Shown in pieces: positions 32,869-40,167 of a DNA stretch of 40,167 nt. The first letter of the stretch is position 1. Each line of letters begins with the position of its first letter. The notes below the pieces were generated by a model. It searched no databases. It was not told the origin of the DNA and saw only the letters and a program-made list of their open reading frames with translations. Both the position numbers and the translations under genes were made by a program. Location of the stretch: contig JALNXE010000034.1 in the NCBI GenBank assembly GCA_023230525.1, positions 1 to 40,167 of the forward strand, written 5' to 3'. This DNA comes from Desulfobulbaceae bacterium. GTDB taxonomy: Bacteria; Desulfobacterota; Desulfobulbia; Desulfobulbales; SURF-16.

Positions 32869-33001
32869 CAATACCGTTCACTTAAACAGTTGCCGACCCA
32901 AGGAATGGATTCCCGCTTCCTCGGGAATGACGTTAGAATCGACATTCAAACGCCGTCACCCCCGCGAAAGCGGGGGTCCAGCTCTTAAGTGAACGGTATT
33001 G
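32869..33001. mobile_element. 133-bp MITE with 17-bp perfect terminal inverted repeats and 10-bp target duplication
   Basis: Ends CAATACCGTTCACTTAA (32869-32885) and TTAAGTGAACGGTATTG (32985-33001) are exact complements. CTATTAACGC flanks both sides (32859-32868 and 33002-33011). There is no reading frame for a transposase, so it is non-autonomous. Inside it carries two facing GC-rich hairpins: ATTCCCG/CGGGAAT (32909-32928) and ACCCCCGC-GAAA-GCGGGGGT (32958-32977). The 10-bp duplication fits several IS families of the DDE type; the parent element is not in the window. The rest of 32683-33054 holds only a short GGCGGCGGACCG direct repeat (about 32780 and 32815). Confidence 0.9.
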
Positions 33002-33054
33002 CTATTAACGCGGAAAGGCGTTGAAGTCCGTGATCAATTACCTTTTTTTATCAT

Positions 33055-33786
33055 ATGACGACATTAGAATCACTACTCATAAGAAATAGAGATCAGCTCT
33101 CTTTGTTTGCAAACAGGCTGGGATACGTTTTCAGGGATATGTCCCTGCTGCAGAAGGCCTTTACCCATACCTCCTATGCCTTTGAGCAGGGCCAGGACAT
33201 GCAGAGCGACAATGAGACCCTGGAGTTCCTGGGCGACGCCGTCCTTGACCTGACGGTGGGCTATGCCCTGATCACCAGATTTCCCGACCTGCGCGAGGGG
33301 GAGTTGACCAGACTGCGGGCCGCCCTGGTGCAGGAAGGTCATCTGGCTGCCATGGCCAGGGATATCCGTCTGGGAGAGCATCTGCTGCTCGGCAAGGGCG
33401 AGGATGCCTCAAAGGGCAGGGAAAAGTCGTCCATTCTCTCCTGCGCCTTTGAGGCGGTGATGGGTGCCGTGTTTCTGGATGGGGGCTACGAGGCGGCCCG
33501 CCGGGTGGTTGAGGCCCTGGTCGTGCCGTATATCAATGAAAAGAAAGAGGCCATGTACCTGGCTGACTCCAAAAGCAGGCTGCAGGAGATGATTCAGGAA
33601 AAACACAATGAAGGCCCGGTTTATATCCTGGAAAAAGCCGAAGGCCCGGATCATGCCAAGATATTTCATGTCTCGGTCCGCTTCCAGGACAAAATCCTGG
33701 CCAGGGGCACGGCCAGAAGCAAAAAAGAGGCGGAGCAGCAGGCCGCGGCCGAGGCGATCAGATCCTTTGCCGGTTTCAAGCTGTGA
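33055..33786 (+). CDS. rnc: Ribonuclease III
   Basis: Double-strand-specific RNase for rRNA and mRNA processing, 243 residues: RNase III domain (about 15-155) with signature NETLEFLGDAVL (53-64; Glu57, Asp61) and FEAVMGAVFLDGG (Glu133), then a dsRNA-binding domain (about 170-240, ending ARGTARSKKEAEQQAAAEAI). The position matching E. coli Asp114 is Cys130; that position varies in the family, so activity is still expected. There is no clear Shine-Dalgarno at ATG 33055, and the MITE ends 53 bases upstream, so the natural promoter may have been displaced. Confidence 0.95.
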   Translation: MTTLESLLIRNRDQLSLFANRLGYVFRDMSLLQKAFTHTSYAFEQGQDMQSDNETLEFLGDAVLDLTVGYALITRFPDLREGELTRLRAALVQEGHLAAMARDIRLGEHLLLGKGEDASKGREKSSILSCAFEAVMGAVFLDGGYEAARRVVEALVVPYINEKKEAMYLADSKSRLQEMIQEKHNEGPVYILEKAEGPDHAKIFHVSVRFQDKILARGTARSKKEAEQQAAAEAIRSFAGFKL

Positions 33787-33896
33787 AGAAAACAGGCGGC
33801 TGTTAGTGCAGCGATCAGATCATTCCGCCATTGGGGATGATATACGGATCTGAAAAATTACTTGTTAGCGACCAGGAACAATACATCTCAAATTAA

Positions 33897-34766
33897 ATGC
33901 AAGAACTAATTGACATCATAGAGAAACACAAGGCAATCAACTTCGTTGAACTTCTTAAAACTAAGGAAGGTTTGAAAGAATTTTCCACAATATTTTATGG
34001 GGACGTTGCTGAAATTTACGACATTATCACAAGGATCAAGAATGTTGAGAGAAATCCAACAGGATTTTCACTAAACGATGCAGCAATATTAGGTCTTCTT
34101 GTCAGGATATGGAAGTTACTAAAAGAAGTTGTGGCGTATTATAAAGCTGACAACGGGCAAATAGTTTCGCATTTCGACCGGCAAATCGTTGAGTCTGCAA
34201 TTACAGCGAGCTACCTTTTGGTAAAAGAAGAGGATGAACTGATAGAAGATTATAGAAAGTGCTCATACAAAAATAGACTTGAAGCATTAGAGGAAGCAAA
34301 AACAAAGGAGTTTTACGCAACTCCGGCCGGGATTCGGTTGTTAGAATCTATCCGAGAAAAAATGGCGACCGAAGGGTTTGACCAAAACTCATTTGAACAA
34401 CAAAAACGCAGAAGATGGAAACTTGAAGGTAAATCCTTCCGCCAAATTTTCGAGCAACTTGAACCTGACGCATTTTATAAACTAATTTACGGCATACCAT
34501 CAGAGTCATTACATGGATCATGGAATGAATCCTTGGATTTTGATCTTGCAAAAAATAATGATGGCACATTTTCCTCATACCCGTTCTACCAGCCCGTTGA
34601 TGTACGATTTGTCACTCCAATTTTACGGTTTACCAATGACCCATATTTATTGTGGCTAGAACGAATTGACTGCAAAGATGAATATATTGAAAAGGTATTC
34701 AAATGGATAGAAAACATTAATAAACGATTGTTTTTAGCATTTGAAGAAACCTATGACTTGCGCTAA
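33897..34766 (+). CDS. Hypothetical protein, DUF5677-like, AT-rich
   Basis: 289 residues, mostly helical and charged, no signal peptide or membrane segment. The stretch HFDRQIVESAITASYLLVKEEDELIEDYRKCSYKNRLEALEEA (about 92-135) and SESLHGSWNESLDFDL (about 202-217) resemble DUF5677-type proteins, a poorly understood group often in accessory regions; this is a pattern judgement, not a search. Base composition is clearly AT-richer than rnc and the downstream genes, and codon choice differs, indicating recent acquisition. No ribosome site is visible before ATG 33897. Confidence 0.65.
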   Translation: MQELIDIIEKHKAINFVELLKTKEGLKEFSTIFYGDVAEIYDIITRIKNVERNPTGFSLNDAAILGLLVRIWKLLKEVVAYYKADNGQIVSHFDRQIVESAITASYLLVKEEDELIEDYRKCSYKNRLEALEEAKTKEFYATPAGIRLLESIREKMATEGFDQNSFEQQKRRRWKLEGKSFRQIFEQLEPDAFYKLIYGIPSESLHGSWNESLDFDLAKNNDGTFSSYPFYQPVDVRFVTPILRFTNDPYLLWLERIDCKDEYIEKVFKWIENINKRLFLAFEETYDLR

Positions 34767-34878
34767 CCATTGTATTCACCAGACGGCAAGAAGCGCGGCG
34801 GCGCTGACGCGGCAAGCTTTGGTGGGCCGTTTGGTGATGCAGGACGTTTTGCGTCTATTCCATCCTCGTGGAGCCATA

Positions 34879-35688
34879 ATGCAGATTGAAAAAGGAAAAA
34901 CGAAAGTTCAGTGGAATGCTGCTGATTATGCCAATCACTCAGGCGCTCAGCAGGCTTGGGCCCGAGAATTGATCGCAAAACTTGACCTGCAGGGCATTGA
35001 ATCTCTGCTGGATATCGGGTGCGGCGACGGCAAAGTCACTGCGGAAATAGCGGCGCACCTGCAAGCCGGCCGTGTAGTTGGTATCGACAGTTCGGAGGAA
35101 ATGATAGGCCTCGCCAAAAGCAGGTTTTCTTCTCGTGCCTACCCGAACACGTTATTCTCTCAGCAAGATGCGCGGAATCTGTCATTTTCGCAAGAATTCG
35201 ATATTGTTTTTTCCAATGCGGCTCTTCACTGGGTGATTGACCATCGGCCGGTTCTAGCAGGAATATATCGGGCTTTGAGGCCAAATGGCCGCCTCATGGT
35301 GCAGATGGGAGGCAAGGGTAACGCCTCTCAGGTGGTAAATGTCGTGAACGAAATAATGCAACAGCAGGAATGGCAGGAATTTTTCCAGAATTTCTTTTTC
35401 CCCTACGGGTTTTATTCACCTGAAGAATATGAGCCCTGGCTGCGGGAGGCAGGCTTTACTATTGTCAGTCTGGAGCTGAAACCGAAAGACATGGTTCATG
35501 AAAATAAAGAAAAATTTAAAGGCTGGTTTCGGACTACATGGCTGCCGTATCTCCAGCGTATTCCCGCCGGAATGCAGCAAACTTTCATTGATTTGGTCAC
35601 CGAAAAATATCTGATGATTAATAGGCCCAGGCAACAGGGTGAAATTTGTACAAAAATGCAACGTTTGGAATTTACGGCAAAAAAGTAG
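34879..35688 (+). CDS. Class I SAM-dependent methyltransferase (trans-aconitate methyltransferase-like)
   Basis: 269 residues. The order of motifs is that of the Tam/methyltransf_25 group: YANHSGAQQAWARELI, motif I LLDIGCGDGKVT (43-54), VVGIDSSEEMI, the acidic/Asn motif DIVFSNAALHWVIDH and YRALRPNGRLMVQMGG. Small-molecule substrate probable, identity unknown. ATG 34879 has GGAG five bases upstream; the frame continues upstream to 34741 but overlaps the previous gene and has no such site. The 112 bases between the two genes contain nothing recognisable. Confidence 0.85.
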   Translation: MQIEKGKTKVQWNAADYANHSGAQQAWARELIAKLDLQGIESLLDIGCGDGKVTAEIAAHLQAGRVVGIDSSEEMIGLAKSRFSSRAYPNTLFSQQDARNLSFSQEFDIVFSNAALHWVIDHRPVLAGIYRALRPNGRLMVQMGGKGNASQVVNVVNEIMQQQEWQEFFQNFFFPYGFYSPEEYEPWLREAGFTIVSLELKPKDMVHENKEKFKGWFRTTWLPYLQRIPAGMQQTFIDLVTEKYLMINRPRQQGEICTKMQRLEFTAKK

Positions 35689-35697
35689 GCGACGCGC

Positions 35698-35760
35698 AAC
35701 AACGTTCAAGATTACCCCCCATTGTCATGGGAACCAGGTCTTTGCTAAGGGTATGGCGCC
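35698..35760 (+). pseudogene. Degenerate copy of the 5' end of the MBL-fold gene
   Basis: AACGTTCAAGATT...ATTGTCATGGGAACCA-GGTCTTTGCTAAGGG aligns with the first 60 or so bases of the gene at 35854 (AACACGTACAAGATT...ATTGTCATGGGAACCAAGGTCT TTGATAAGGG). The ATTGTCATGGGAACCA core is identical (35721 and 35878). Small indels break the frame, and similarity ends after about 60 bases. Confidence 0.75.
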
Positions 35761-35853
35761 ACGTAACATGAAAGCCCATGGCATGACGAGCCGCCGATTA
35801 AAGAATATCACTACGGCACTGGCCGCAGCAAATAATTCAGAGTGAGGCACCAA

Positions 35854-36600
35854 ATGAACACGTACAAGATTCATCCCATTGTCATGGGAACCAAGGTCTT
35901 TGATAAGGGCATGATGACCTATCAGCATGATTACGGCAAACCCTATACCATCCCCATTTACTGCTGGTATCTGGAGGGCGGGGACAAAAAAATCCTGGTG
36001 GACACCGGCGAGCTGCGGCCCATCCAGTCGGCTGACCGGGAGAAGAACATCGGCGGTCCCATCTATACCTTTGAGCAGGGGCTGGCCAAGTGGGGGCTGA
36101 GGCCTGAGGACATCGACCTGGTCATCCACACCCATCTCCATGCCGACCACTGTGAAAATGACTATAAATGCGGCAATGCCAGGTTCTTTATCCAGGAGAA
36201 GGAACTTGCCGCCATCCATAATCCCCATCCGCTGGATTTCCGCTATGTGGAGGATTATATCCTGGAAATTGAACAGGCCGGGCAGATTGAGATTGTCACT
36301 GGCGACCGGCAGATCGTGCCGGGTATTGCGGTGCTGTACACCCCGGCCCATACCGCCGGCGGGCTGACCGTGCTGGTGGACACGGCCCAGGGCCGGGCGG
36401 CCATTACCGGTTTCTGCGTGATCAGGGAAAATTTCGAGCCGCCTCCCGCGGTGCGGGCCATGGAGCTTGAGGTGATTCCGCCGGGCACCAACATCAACCC
36501 CGCCGCCGCCTATGATGTGATGCTCAAGGTGCGGGACATGGCGGATATCCTGCTGCCGCTCCATGAACCGGAGTTTGCCGCGGTGGATACCATCGGCTGA
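35854..36600 (+). CDS. MBL-fold metallo-hydrolase (N-acyl homoserine lactonase-like)
   Basis: 248 residues with the zinc motif HTHLHADHC (HxHxDH at 94-99), DTGELRP near 50 and the second His in TPAHTAGGLTVLVDT; the final HEPEF also fits. The overall shape (CWYLEGGDKKILVDTG start) resembles AHL-lactonase-like hydrolases, but such enzymes have many substrates. ATG 35854 is fixed by GAGG six bases upstream; an in-frame ATG-less extension to 35842 is unlikely. Base composition returns to that of the core genome here. Confidence 0.88.
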   Translation: MNTYKIHPIVMGTKVFDKGMMTYQHDYGKPYTIPIYCWYLEGGDKKILVDTGELRPIQSADREKNIGGPIYTFEQGLAKWGLRPEDIDLVIHTHLHADHCENDYKCGNARFFIQEKELAAIHNPHPLDFRYVEDYILEIEQAGQIEIVTGDRQIVPGIAVLYTPAHTAGGLTVLVDTAQGRAAITGFCVIRENFEPPPAVRAMELEVIPPGTNINPAAAYDVMLKVRDMADILLPLHEPEFAAVDTIG

Positions 36601-36605
36601 TCCGC

Positions 36606-37652
36606 GTGGCCTCCACCCCTTTTATCATCCCGTTTTTCATTGCCCATCAGGGCTGCCCCCATCAGTGTGTGTTCTGCAACCAGCATGTCATCACCGGCAG
36701 CAGCCGGTGGCTCACCGCTGAGCTGGTCAAGGAGGAAATCAGCCGCTGCCTTGGCTGGCCCAGGGACGGCAGGCGGCAGGTGCAGGTGGCCTTTTACGGC
36801 GGCAGTTTTACCGGGCTTGAGCGCGGCAGGCAGGAGGAGCTGCTGGGTGCGGTGGGGCCGTTTCTCGAACGCGGCGAAGTGGATCTGATCCGCCTGTCCA
36901 CCCGGCCTGATTATATCGATCAGGACAAGGCCCGGTTTTTAAAGGAGCGGGGAGTGGGGCTGGTGGAGCTCGGCATCCAGTCCTTTGACGCCGGGGTGCT
37001 GGAGAGGTGCAGGCGCGGCCATACGGCACAGCAGGTGAGCGAGGCCTTTGCCCATCTGCGGCAGGCGAAAATCGGGGTGGGCGGCCAGCTCATGGTGGGG
37101 CTGCCGGGGGAGACCACGGCCGGGGTGCTGGCCGGGGCGCGCCGCCTGGTTGCCCTCAAGCCCGATCTGGTCAGGATCTATCCCACCCTGGTGCTCAAGG
37201 CCAGCCCCCTGGCGGATCTGCTGGCCGCCGGCAGCTACCGGCCCCTGTCCATGAACCGGGCCATGGCCCTCTGCTGCCGGCTCAAGGAAATTTTTGCGGC
37301 CGCAGGCATCCCGGTGGTGCGCCTGGGGCTGCAGCCGGCAGCCTCCCTGGAGCATGATCTGGTGGCCGGCCCTTATCATCCCGCCTTTGGCGAGCTGGTG
37401 CTGTCCCGCCTCTATTTCAAAAGGATGCGAAAGAGACTGGCCATCTTGCAAAAAGAGCGGGGCTGCGCTAAAATACGCCTTATTCTCTCCGCCGCCGACC
37501 GTTCGCTTTTTGCCGGACAGAAAAGATGCTCGGCAGGGCGGCTGACCGCCTTGGGACTCCTGGATGAAGTTGAGCCCGTTTTTCTCCCGGGGCAGCCCAG
37601 ATTAACCATCAACCATGAGATCATTCATGTTTCTCCTGACCCGCATTGCTGA
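36606..37652 (+). CDS. Radical SAM protein, Elp3/MiaB-like domain
   Basis: 348 residues with the 4Fe-4S/SAM motif CPHQCVFC (C17, C21, C24), VAFYGGSFTGL (GGE-type motif), RLSTRPDYID and VELGIQSFDAGVLERCRRGHT, typical of the Elp3/oxygen-independent coproporphyrinogen III oxidase-type subgroup (YhcC relatives). No acetyltransferase domain follows. Function unassigned. The GTG start at 36606 lacks a good ribosome site and lies five bases after the upstream stop, so coupled translation is likely. The gene overlaps the start of the DUF1992 gene. Confidence 0.9.
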   Translation: MASTPFIIPFFIAHQGCPHQCVFCNQHVITGSSRWLTAELVKEEISRCLGWPRDGRRQVQVAFYGGSFTGLERGRQEELLGAVGPFLERGEVDLIRLSTRPDYIDQDKARFLKERGVGLVELGIQSFDAGVLERCRRGHTAQQVSEAFAHLRQAKIGVGGQLMVGLPGETTAGVLAGARRLVALKPDLVRIYPTLVLKASPLADLLAAGSYRPLSMNRAMALCCRLKEIFAAAGIPVVRLGLQPAASLEHDLVAGPYHPAFGELVLSRLYFKRMRKRLAILQKERGCAKIRLILSAADRSLFAGQKRCSAGRLTALGLLDEVEPVFLPGQPRLTINHEIIHVSPDPHC

Positions 37653-38016
37653 ACGCAAGATCAGCCAGGCCATAGAAGACGGCAGCCTCGACTTTGCCAA
37701 GTGGAAGAATGTGCCCTTGCCCGAAGACGATGACCCGCAGGTGCCGGATGATCTGCGAATCGCCTACAAGATGCTGAAAAACGCCGGATATCTGCCCCCG
37801 TAAATCGAGGCGAAAAAGGAAATCCAGACCCTGGAAGAGATGATTGCCCGCACCGAGGATGAGCATGTCCGCCTCAAACAGATGAAAAAGCTGAACGTCC
37901 TGCTCATGAAGATGGAGGCCAGCCGGAAAACCCCGACAAATCTTGCCGCCCAGGACGATTATTACCGGAAAGTCGTTGAACGGATTTCGCTGAACAGCCG
38001 GAAAAACGACAGGTAA
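37627..38016 (+). pseudogene. DUF1992 (DnaJ-homologue C28) gene with an in-frame TAA
   Basis: The start MFLLTRIAERKISQAIEDGSL and KWKNVPLPEDDDPQVPDDLRIAYKMLKNAGYLPP are typical DUF1992, but a TAA (37801-37803) follows PP. The same frame continues with IEAKKEIQTLEEMIARTEDEHV and stops at 38014-38016. In relatives the residue after PP is Glu, so TAA looks like GAA with one base changed. Either a true nonsense mutation or an assembly/sequencing error. Start 37627 (ATG) is preferred to 37615. It overlaps the radical SAM stop region. Confidence 0.82.
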
Positions 38017-38019
38017 GGG

Positions 38020-38082
38020 AACGGTTCAACGGTTCAACGTTCCAGCGCTCAAACGCTTAAACGTTGGAACGCTGGAGCGCTG
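38020..38082. repeat. Repeat-rich inverted-repeat region between convergent genes
   Basis: GTTCAACGGTTCAACGTTCC, then CAGCGCTC (38043-38050) pairing with GAGCGCTG (38075-38082), with a second possible stem TCCAGCG/CGCTGGA. It may end transcription of both flanking genes, although no U-tract is present. Confidence 0.5.
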
Positions 38083-38086
38083 TACA

Positions 38087-39052
38087 TCAGGCGATCCCCC
38101 GGACAAAGACCCGCAGCGGCGCCGGATACCCTTCCACGGTCAGGGCCGGATTGTGCGGATCAATGAAATCCTCATAGGATTCAAACACCATCCACTCGGT
38201 GCGCCGCTGTTCCTCGCTGCTCATGGCGTGGCTGCAGAAAATCTCCACATCCCGGAAACCCGCCCGTTTCATCCAGTTTTGCAGGCAACTTGCCGTGGGC
38301 ACAAAATAGGTGCCCGGCACCTTGGCGTAGCGCTCCTCCGGGAACAGGGCCACCGGTTCCCCGCCCGGTATGGCCTGTGATTCAACCAGCAGGGTGCCCC
38401 CCTTCTTCATGCTCTGCCAGACGTCTTTGAGCATCTCCACCGGGGAGATGCGGTGGTAGATGATGCCCAGGAGAAAGACCACGTCAAAACATTGCTCATA
38501 AAGCGGCAGATGCTCCACCCCCAGCAGCTCCAGATGCAGATTGGCCAGCCCGGCGAAGCTGTTTAAGGTCAGGAAGGTGAAATAGTGGTGGTGGTAGGGT
38601 TCAAAGCCGATGACCGCCCGGGGCTGGTGGTGGGCCATGCGGAACATGTAATAGCCGTTGTTGCAGCCGACATCGGCGATGATCTTGCCCTGGAGATCCG
38701 GCAGCAGCGGCAGCAGGCGGTCCCACTTGCGGTTGCTGCGCCATTCCGCGTCAATGTCGATGCCGAAAACCTGGAACGGCCCCTTGCGCCACGGCATGAA
38801 ACCCCGCAGCACCTGATAGACCCGCTGCCGTTCCTCTGCCGTGATGTCCTCCGGGCTGCCGAGGCGGACCACGTCACCTGCCAGCCCAAGGGATGAGGCC
38901 CGCAGATGACACACCGACTCATAGGGCAGACGGTAGGCGAGAAAACCCTTTTTGCGGCTGTTGAGCTTGCGCAGGTTTTCCCGGCGTAGGGCCAGTATTT
39001 CCGCATGTCTGGCGGACGGCAGCAGCTGGAGATAATCTTCCTGGTCCGCCAT
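38087..39052 (-). CDS. cmoB: tRNA U34 carboxymethyltransferase
   Basis: Transfers the carboxymethyl group of carboxy-SAM to 5-hydroxyuridine-34, making cmo5U in tRNA. 321 residues; full length. Family hallmarks: GFMPWRKGPFQVFGIDIDAEWRSNRKWDRLLPLL (84-117), motif I ADVGCNNGYYMFRMA (126-140), FEPYHHHYFTF and VFLLGIIYHRISPVEML; C-terminal RTEWMVFESYEDFIDPHN. It starts one base after the cmoA stop, so the pair is an operon in the order cmoA-cmoB. Confidence 0.95.
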   Translation of the reverse strand: MADQEDYLQLLPSARHAEILALRRENLRKLNSRKKGFLAYRLPYESVCHLRASSLGLAGDVVRLGSPEDITAEERQRVYQVLRGFMPWRKGPFQVFGIDIDAEWRSNRKWDRLLPLLPDLQGKIIADVGCNNGYYMFRMAHHQPRAVIGFEPYHHHYFTFLTLNSFAGLANLHLELLGVEHLPLYEQCFDVVFLLGIIYHRISPVEMLKDVWQSMKKGGTLLVESQAIPGGEPVALFPEERYAKVPGTYFVPTASCLQNWMKRAGFRDVEIFCSHAMSSEEQRRTEWMVFESYEDFIDPHNPALTVEGYPAPLRVFVRGIA

Positions 39053-39053
39053 G

Positions 39054-39779
39054 TTAATCCTTGATGGCCACCAGGGAGGCGAAATTAAACCACTGGAAGA
39101 AGGTTTCCACCTGGCTGAAGCCCGATTTTTTCAGCAGTTCGCCGTTTTCCCTGATGGAAAAGGGGATGAGGATATTTTCCAGGGCCGCCCGCTTCCTGGC
39201 TATTTCGGTCTCCGTATAGCCCTGGCTCCGTTTGAAATCGTGGTAAAAATCGATAAAGGCCCGGTTGATCTCCAGATCATGGCAGATGATTTTTTCGCTG
39301 ATAATCAGCACTCCGCCCGGTTTCAGCGCCTGGTGGAGACGGGTGAGGAAACGCTGGCGGGCCAGGGGCCGGATGAACTGCAGGGTGTAGTTCAGAATGC
39401 AGGCCCCGCACGGCTCAAGCTCCACAGCCGCAATATCACCATGGATAAAACGGATGGCATCCTGTTTGGCAAACATCTCCGCCTTCAGGGTCGCTTTGTC
39501 GATCATGGCGGCAGAATTGTCTATGCCGACAAATTCCAGCCTGCCCGTGGCCATGCGCCGGGAGAGTTCAAGCAGGGTGGTGCCGGTGGAGCAGCCCAGG
39601 TCGTAAATCCGGTCTCCGGGCTGGACAAATCTGGCCAGCAGGGTGGCCACCATATCAATCACCTGGTGGTAACACGGCACGGAGCGCTGCAGCATGTCAT
39701 CAAATACCTCGGCTACCCGTGAGTTGAAAGTGAAATCAGCAGGGGCCTGGGGGTCCTGGTATATGTTGTCTTTGGCCAT
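39054..39779 (-). CDS. cmoA: Carboxy-S-adenosyl-L-methionine synthase
   Basis: Makes carboxy-SAM from SAM and prephenate, the donor for CmoB. About 241 residues from ATG 39779: FTFNSRVAEVFDDMLQRSVPCYHQVI (17-42), motif I YDLGCSTGTT (59-68), VGIDNS, ILNYTLQFI and LIISEKI with C-terminal motifs as in the family. Two starts are possible: 39779 matches relatives in length, while 39842 has AGAGAG at better spacing but would add 21 residues. Confidence 0.94.
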   Translation of the reverse strand: MAKDNIYQDPQAPADFTFNSRVAEVFDDMLQRSVPCYHQVIDMVATLLARFVQPGDRIYDLGCSTGTTLLELSRRMATGRLEFVGIDNSAAMIDKATLKAEMFAKQDAIRFIHGDIAAVELEPCGACILNYTLQFIRPLARQRFLTRLHQALKPGGVLIISEKIICHDLEINRAFIDFYHDFKRSQGYTETEIARKRAALENILIPFSIRENGELLKKSGFSQVETFFQWFNFASLVAIKD

Positions 39780-39855
39780 AGGGCATGCAAGTAAATGGTT
39801 GCCGGCTGGGAAAAAAATATGCCGCGATTTCAACGAATTCATGGAAAAAACTCTC

Positions 39856-39884
39856 TATACAGAGCAGATAGTTTTTGCTATGAT
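39856..39884 (+). promoter_or_regulatory. Sigma-70-like promoter of the universal stress protein gene
   Basis: TATACA (39856-39861), 17 bases, TATGAT (39879-39884): 4 of 6 and 5 of 6. The predicted start is near 39891, 70 bases before ATG 39962. cmoA starts divergently within about 80 bases, so control regions overlap. Confidence 0.45.
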
Positions 39885-39961
39885 TTTTTTAATCTAATCA
39901 AATCCATGGGATAATTTTGCAATCAGAAGCGCTATTTTACCTGAAATGAGGAGGAAAGGAA

Positions 39962-40167
39962 ATGAGTGACATGAAAAAAATCCTGGTGCCCGTTGATTTT
40001 TCGGCCAATTCCGACAAGCTTGTCAAGTATGCTGCCGCTTATGCAGCGAAGTTCTCGGCCTCGCTCTCTCTTATCAATGTGATCGAAAAGCCCATGGCCT
40101 ATGATGGCTTTGGCAATGCCAAGTTTGAGGAGGAAATGAAGGAGGTCATGGAAGGGAAGATGGGAAC
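39962..40167 (+). CDS. Universal stress protein (UspA family), 3' truncated by window edge
   Basis: 68 residues visible: MKKILVPVDFSANSDKLVKYAAAYAAKFSASLSLINVIEKP, the typical first strand, helix and second strand of the Usp nucleotide-binding fold (VPVDFS with the Asp near the ATP site). GAGGAGG stands seven bases before ATG 39962. The C-terminal half with the GxxGxxG nucleotide motif lies outside the window, so the ATP-binding subtype cannot be judged. Confidence 0.88.
   Translation, partial: MSDMKKILVPVDFSANSDKLVKYAAAYAAKFSASLSLINVIEKPMAYDGFGNAKFEEEMKEVMEGKMG

Noticed and set aside
32606..32992. 128-codon plus-strand frame
   Set aside because: It covers the tRNA-Cys gene in antisense and runs into the MITE; it cannot be a real protein.
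37801..37803. Recoding (selenocysteine) at the DUF1992 stop
   Set aside because: The codon is TAA, not TGA, and the family has Glu at this place, so a nonsense change or error is the simpler reading.

Overview
The window looks like chromosome from a GC-rich, motile, anaerobic Gram-negative bacterium, most likely Desulfobacterota (Desulfobulbales-like). This rests on gene content rather than a marker gene: a triheme periplasmic cytochrome c beside a bacteriohemerythrin, a PEP-CTERM protein, a chemoreceptor ending in a DDEDFKDF-type tail, cmoA/cmoB, many sigma-54-like and FliA-like promoters, and in-frame 'AGLEPAPT / VGAGSKPA' palindromic repeats that I associate with this group. The species cannot be named from the sequence alone.

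Layout. 1-729 is the 3' end of a CBS/CorC-type gene. 797-9728 (minus strand) is a tightly packed type I restriction-modification operon, transcribed hsdM, YhcG-type nuclease (DUF1016), hsdS, REP-associated Y1 transposase (RAYT), hsdR, then a membrane-anchored duplicated protein. Almost every junction is an overlap. GC-rich palindromes of the form GGGCGGGTT-GGAACCCGCCC sit inside hsdM, hsdS and the RAYT gene and are translated in frame. 10286-15990 is a TolC / membrane-fusion / RND efflux operon. 16187-17041 holds the cytochrome and the convergent bacteriohemerythrin. 17662-19208 holds an inositol-monophosphatase-family gene and a VTT-domain membrane protein. 19455-21729 is a sensor-protein plus chemoreceptor operon behind a FliA-like promoter. 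21807-22445 is a lone PEP-CTERM gene with a sigma-54-like promoter and an upstream palindrome.

22772-27474 contains a TSUP permease and, on the minus strand, asnS - SH3/OmpH protein - tRNA-dihydrouridine synthase - TraB/GumN protein. 27763-28323 is an isochorismatase-family hydrolase. 28532-32447 is a motility group: MotB-like, MotA-like, PilZ and a long CheZ-like phosphatase. It is followed by tRNA-Cys, a 133-bp MITE with a 10-bp target duplication, and rnc. 33897-35760 is an AT-richer accessory stretch (DUF5677-like gene, methyltransferase, a degenerate copy of the start of the next gene). 35854-38016 holds a metallo-beta-lactamase-fold hydrolase, a radical SAM protein and a DUF1992 gene broken by an in-frame TAA. 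cmoB/cmoA (tRNA wobble uridine modification) and the start of a universal stress protein close the window.

Most unusual points: the RAYT gene translationally coupled inside a type I R-M operon whose own genes carry in-frame palindromes; the 46-bp direct repeat that would fuse hsdS to the RAYT gene in frame; the MITE upstream of rnc; the PEP-CTERM control region; and the DUF1992 nonsense codon.
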